Part shown: positions 59,595 to 64,000 of the stretch, piece by piece
Position numbering within the stretch: position 1 is the stretch's first letter
Layout: the number at the start of each line of letters is the position of its first letter
Assembly: GCF_014805625.2 (NCBI RefSeq)
Contig: NW_023998415.1
Coordinates: 25,154,727 to 25,218,726, forward strand
DNA length: 64,000 nt
Direction of reading: 5' to 3'
Origin: Glossina fuscipes
Taxonomy: Eukaryota; Arthropoda; Insecta; Diptera; Glossinidae
Notes under the pieces: generated by a model
What the model was told of the DNA's origin: nothing
The model's input: the letters and a program-made list of their open reading frames with translations, nothing else
Databases searched by the model: none
Position numbers and translations under genes: made by a program

Positions 59595-62040
59595 CGATAA
59601 CCGAGCTTGGGTTTAGTTTTTATTCCCATAATTATGCTTTTAACAAGACCCACATCAATAATTTTTAGCGTAAGGTTTTCCACACGAAAGTATGATGTGT
59701 GTGCACATACTACATATATATATGTCTCTTCCCTATAGGCCAATTCACCATGTGTTGTGTATATGAGCCATGCATGCCGACGACAGCGTTAGCTTTATTA
59801 TACAGAGCGTCGTAAGAAATAGCAAAGAGTAACCGAGCTACCATCTATTCATAGTATAAAGAGCGACAATGTATATATGAATACTGTGCCACATTTCTCT
59901 AAGAGTTAATAAATTCTATATCCAAAAAAAGAAGCAAAAAAAAAAAAAAAAAAAAAAATGTGTTGTATTTGTTCGCAGTTTGTTTTACAAGAGTATAATT
60001 CGTTGAAGCATGTGGTCGTCGGTCAATTGTATTTAATTTCTTGTTCACTCATAAAAAAAAAAAAAAATAGAAGTAAAATCGTTCTATCCCCACATACGCG
60101 TTCAATTTTATTGTAAAAGAATAAATATGTGCTTACGTGCGTTTGCATGCACGACTGTGTCTGCCTGCCTAAGCTGACTGAGTGACTAACTGCGCTTCTG
60201 GTTAGTTGGAATATTTTGCGCCAATTCTTAAACGTTAGTCTCTTGCTTTGCTGTAATGTAGGTCCATTTATTTGTCGTTTTCATTCTTGTTTCTTTTTTT
60301 TTTTTTTTTTTTTCTCCTTTTTCGTTTTTTTTCTTTTTATATTTATTTATTTATTTATTTATTTTTGTTCTTTTTGTTTTTTTGTTTGTTTTTTTTTTGG
60401 TAGCTGCATTCTGTTGAATATTTTGTTGATGACGTGCTGCGTATTTGCTCCGTCAAGAACCCACAGAATGCTCGGCGATGATTCATTCTAAAGTATTTAA
60501 ATAATTTATCTTTTTAAATTTTACATTTTCACTTGTAAGCCTCGTCCTTCTCCTGGTATATTACTTCACGGCCCGCTTATGCATTTATATGCTTTACCAA
60601 AACACTTAATATTTCATTCCGATCGTATCTGTGCGGTGTGCGCCCGTTTGTTTGTGTATAAGCTCATTAAAAACAAGAATTTCTTGCTGGCAGTCAAATG
60701 GGGAAATGCTTATGTATAAGTTTTTTCCTTTATTTTTTGTTTTGTTTTTAATTACTTTTCTTCTTCTTTTTTTTTTCTTCCTTTTTTTTCTTTTCTTATT
60801 TCGTTGTGAATGCGTTACGTATTTTATAATGACGTAAGATTCTTTATAAGTTTTGTTTATTGTAAGTATATATAGGAATGTTCACTGTTTACCTATCATA
60901 CGTGCAAGTATTTCAACTTTTTAATAAAGCCTGCGCAACGCTATGACGTTTCCTATTGACGGCTACAATGCGGCTACAACGGAGTACATGAACGCAGCTC
61001 GAACAATCGACAATCAATAGGTGATTTTCATAAATAGCTAATCGATTTATTAATGCCCAACGAGGGTATAGTTTTTGCATTTAAAAAATTCATAACAATT
61101 GCTCTCAGTTCAAACTTTTTTTTGAACTGTCCTTGACGGCTACAAAATATCCCAGAATTCCGCAAAGTTTTTTAATTGAAATTAAGCTAATTTAGTTCAC
61201 TATGGTAAATCTAACTTGACAGCATTACTAGTTTACCTCATGACTTTTTCATTTATTTATTATTTTTTTTGCTTCATTTAATATTTGCCAACAGCCAAGA
61301 AGCAGAAGCTGATTGAGGCACGAACAGATGAGATACGCCACGTCCTTAAAAAAACGATAGCTTTTCTTCTCTCCTGAAATCCGTGACGCAAGATCTTATA
61401 CATGTGACAGGAGCAAGACTGCGACCGAGCAAATGCTTGAGCTGCTGGGAATTGTCCGAGTTCTCGCACTTTCTGCAAAATTCATTGTGTGCATCTTCCG
61501 ATTTTCGGCTTTAGTGGAGCTTTTCTTCTACTCAAAGAAAAGTGTGTCAAGTGCCTACTGCCGCTTACAAGTTCAACTTACGAAGAGATATTGAAAGAAG
61601 GAATAAATTGAATGCCAGATTGCTTTCACATATGCCCTTAATTTTTCTAACCTCAATTTATCTCAATCAAAAATGCTGATAAAACTCAATTGCGATCAGC
61701 TGGTCAACGCCTTCGTTACTTGTATTCGTTCATAATGGTTTATGCTTAGCCATTTTTGTTCTTTTTCTTTTACATAACGTAATTCTATGCCGTGCTGAAA
61801 ACCAAAACTCTATTCAATGGAAGGAAAAACCATAAATCTCGCACTGCAAGTTTGTAAGGAGCACATCGAAAATCTAACTTTAAAAAGGATTTCCTTGCCC
61901 TGGTGGGAGGAAAAATGATAAACTGTTTAAAATTGCGCTTTACTGGCTTGAGAGAGTGCCGTGACTGACGCAGATTGAAGCTGAACCCAATCGCCGGGAA
62001 GATACCATTTTTGTGGTTTTTTTTTTAAAACGGTTTAGTG
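58516..62040. other. AT-rich non-coding DNA, no gene seen
   Basis: A lysine-rich frame at 58940-59206 has no motif beyond basic runs. T-rich DNA at 60290-60400 includes TTTA units, and poly-A lies at 59935-59958. The region 61280-61560 is less AT-rich but no coding frame holds up on either strand. Confidence 0.45.
59411..59598. repeat. (TA)n microsatellite spanning a 100-N gap
   Basis: TA repeats on both sides of N at 59441-59540. The gap size of exactly 100 is a placeholder, so the true tract length is unknown. Confidence 0.92.
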
Positions 62041-62076
62041 CGCTGAAACAACAGTCCAAGCCGGAAGGTTAAAATA

Positions 62077-62691
62077 TTGTTCGACTTAGCAATTCGCTGG
62101 AACTACACGCGTAAAAAGAAAGGTAATCCACATCCGTATCGAAATTGTCAAGTGTTCGAAAATGGTGAACGCTTCTGTCACAAGATTGCTGATGTCATAA
62201 GTAATTCTACCGTAAGGTGTAAAAAATTCAACCAAAATCATACTTCCACGGACAACGCATGTCCAAATCGTGCGCTCTACCTACAGATAAGAGATAAATT
62301 AAACAACATAAACTCTGGGCAAAGAGCAAGTTTGCAGAATATCTCCTCTTCAAGTCGATATGTTACAGATCAAAATAATATGATGTGTTCCCAGTGCTAT
62401 ATTTCAAACACATACGCACACATAAATCTATATCTAAACAAATCTCCAATTCGGTTCGTGTTAATACTGCGTTGAATGATCAACATAAACAAACCTTCGC
62501 CTCTATAGTTAAGAGCTATGTTGACCTCTTTAAAGAAAATAAAATCACTCAATTAACTTCATCATCAAACATCAAAAGATGTTGTTAATAATCTTAAGAT
62601 ATGTACAAATAAACAAAAACAATTTGATGCTATAACGCAATTAGCTATTAAATGTTTATACTCAGACGAGCAATAGTTGAAATTGACTTTT
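62077..62691 (+). pseudogene. Non-LTR ORF1 (Gag) remnant
   Basis: A 132-codon frame from 62077 has RWNYTRKKKGNPHPYRNCQV, then ERFCHK, matching the Gag pattern of Jockey-type elements: a basic stretch, then C-x2-C-QxFGHGxRFCH. The first Cys and the His of the knuckle are changed. Next come VRCKKF and NHTSTDNACPNRALYLQIRD, matching the second and third knuckles and the following helix. After a frameshift near 62385, a second frame gives HKQTFASIVKSYVDLFK. A third ends KQKQFDAITQLAIKCLYSDE before TAG at 62673, as in Jockey ORF1 C-termini. It would bind element RNA if intact. Confidence 0.65.
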
Positions 62692-62974
62692 GCGATTTGT
62701 AGCAGCGTCTGCAGTAAGTCTGGTTGAGCTTTTTGCTTTTCTCATTCAAAATATCAATTACGTTCTGAAAGTTGATTAAAGTACTCCGATAAACTGTATC
62801 GTCCGAATTAGGCTTACATTAGAAATAAAAATCAATTGGGTTAAGGAGTTGCAACGTCAATCGACAAGAGCTTTCTTTCTTTCCCAACATTCTATCCAAA
62901 TTTCATCGGCTGAAATTGATCGCCAATGAAAACATCGGATGAGATAATCATGGTACTAATCGTAATTTCGGGCC

Positions 62975-63213
62975 CGTCTAGTTCAGATGGGCTTGAGAGA
63001 AAATTTAAAAAGGTCTTTACCGGGGCAGATAATGCTCAAGGGGATATATATCCGTTCTGCTCGAAGATCTATGCCTAATTTTTTGAATTTAATTCTAACT
63101 AATAGACCGATGCTTATCCCCGATTTGCCAGCCGTAAATGGCTCTCATTCTTATCATTCACCAGTCAAATTTGGTTTGCAGGGCCAGCATAATACTCCAC
63201 ATCAACTAGCTTA
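62975..63213 (+). pseudogene. Non-LTR ORF2 endonuclease C-terminal remnant
   Basis: A 75-codon frame contains PNFLNLILTNRPMLIPDLPA and then GSHSYHSPVKFGL. This corresponds to the end of the apurinic-type endonuclease domain, where intact elements have a 'FLDLxLTN' stretch followed by SDHxPVxF; here the SDH motif reads NGSHSYHSP. The 5' catalytic part is missing. Downstream, 63215-63425 has weaker similarity to the linker between endonuclease and reverse transcriptase. Confidence 0.55.
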
Positions 63214-63639
63214 GGCCGGCACGTTAAAAACAAATTTGATGCTAAACAATCAATTTATTGGCGTGATTCTTTTCGACGTTCCAAAGTCTTGGCTTCTGCT
63301 TGGCATAATTGATATCTCTTGGTTTTCCGCTTCTCCAACTTAAATTCATGCGAAGCTTTTGATGAATTTTCTTATTTGCAGTCTACTATTCCCGCGAATG
63401 TTTCGCAACTGCACAGAATGTAATGATTACCGCCAATGATATCGGCATTTATTTAACACGTTGCCAAATTGGGATTAGTTTGATAACCAGTTATCTAAGT
63501 AAATGACATAATTAGTCAAATGCCGAGAAGCCTTCTCTTTTTATGCCAGAAGAATGATGGTTTAACAATTCAAGGTCATGAAAATCCTTTTTGCGATCAC
63601 GTTAACTATTTGAAAATTATACGGGGCCAAAAATTAATC

Positions 63640-63850
63640 TCCGTTTCTCTAAACCGGGATTCTAAACTGAGTATTTTCTTATGCAATGTTGTTTTCCAAT
63701 CAATGCCTGCCGCAGTATAGGGTAACGATGCTCTGACCCACATTAAAAATTTGCAAGCATGCCAAAATAAATGATTGAGAACTGTTCTATGAAAAGATTG
63801 CATAAAATTATGAGTGTACACCAGCTACAGACAGAGATGATCAAGTTACA
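63640..63850 (+). pseudogene. Non-LTR reverse transcriptase C-terminal remnant
   Basis: Across two frames it reads SIFLCNVVFQSMPAAV, stop, then NDALTHIKNLQACQNK, stop, LRTVL. This matches the conserved 'WGNAxxTHIKKLQxxQNKxLR' segment after the reverse transcriptase palm in Jockey-type elements. The catalytic FADD box is not seen upstream, so the polymerase core is deleted. Confidence 0.6.
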
Positions 63851-63876
63851 AAAAAAAAAAAAAAAAAAAAAAAAAA
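63850..63876. repeat. Poly-A tract at the 3' side of the retrotransposon remnant
   Basis: About 27 A. It may be the tail of a truncated insertion, although the reverse transcriptase frame is not complete before it; a chance A tract is possible. Confidence 0.6.
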
Positions 63877-63880
63877 CAGA

Positions 63881-64000
63881 AAATTTCATAATAAATTTTC
63901 CTTTATCTAACAATAGTCTTATAAAGCCACTATTTTCAAACTCTAATGCATAGCATATTTTGCAAGCCCATCTATGATATGTAACCTTAATCGGAGGTTT
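63881..64000. other. Unassigned DNA at the window end
   Basis: AT-rich, no feature recognised. Confidence 0.4.

Larger units (their letters stand above)
62060..63880 (+). mobile_element. Broken non-LTR retrotransposon, Jockey-like
   Basis: In order on the plus strand are a Gag zinc-knuckle region, a Gag C-terminal tail, an endonuclease C-terminus, a short linker to reverse transcriptase, and the C-terminal part of reverse transcriptase, all with stops and frameshifts and with most of the polymerase core missing. The pieces are collinear with the normal ORF1-EN-RT order, so this is one old element with internal deletions, not scattered scraps. An A27 run at 63850-63876 lies at its 3' side. 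No intact end or target duplication is visible. Confidence 0.68.

Overview
This window reads as non-coding, repeat-littered DNA from an insect, most likely a cyclorrhaphan fly; a tephritid-like genome is my best guess, but this is inferred from repeat style and not proven. The DNA is AT-rich. It is crowded with (TA)n, (CA)n, (GA)n, (ATT)n and homopolymer tracts and has four runs of N (16525-16624, 29262-29271, 42083-42776, 59441-59540). No complete protein-coding gene, rRNA or functional tRNA could be supported. Nearly all open frames are chance products of simple repeats or lie antisense to dead transposons. Bacterial features such as operons, ribosome binding sites, CRISPR arrays and prophage are absent.

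Layout. 1-14300 is mostly unrecognised AT-rich DNA. It holds one dispersed repeat copy (5605-6052), a decayed minus-strand reading frame (1180-1569), a short charged frame (7485-7652) and a possible exon behind a splice-acceptor-like site (8330-8473). 14300-20000 carries four more copies of the same repeat (family A), plus a gap whose two edges repeat the same 43 bases. 20000-29300 holds trinucleotide repeats, a 639-bp element with terminal inverted repeats (23586-24224) and a long family A copy (26465-27055). 29300-44700 is mainly simple repeats with one family B copy and one 57-codon frame (32402-32572). 44750-47175 is a transposon cluster: an 880-bp foldback element with a perfect 9-bp target duplication, a mariner transposase fragment on the plus strand, and a 544-bp internally deleted mariner on the minus strand. 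47175-62000 contains a near-ideal recursive-splice-site motif (49883-49926), a candidate tRNA-derived SINE (54498-54694), copies of families A, B and C, and a solo inverted-repeat end at 58172. 62060-63880 is a broken non-LTR (Jockey-like) retrotransposon with recognisable Gag, endonuclease and reverse-transcriptase C-terminal pieces.

Interpretation. The lack of exons, together with a juxtaposed branch point, 3' splice site and 5' splice site at 49918, fits the inside of a very long intron of a plus-strand gene; a gene desert is the alternative. The clearest new objects are the foldback element, which could give a long hairpin RNA if transcribed, the recursive splice site, the 639-bp inverted-repeat element and the candidate SINE. 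No multi-gene biological system was found.
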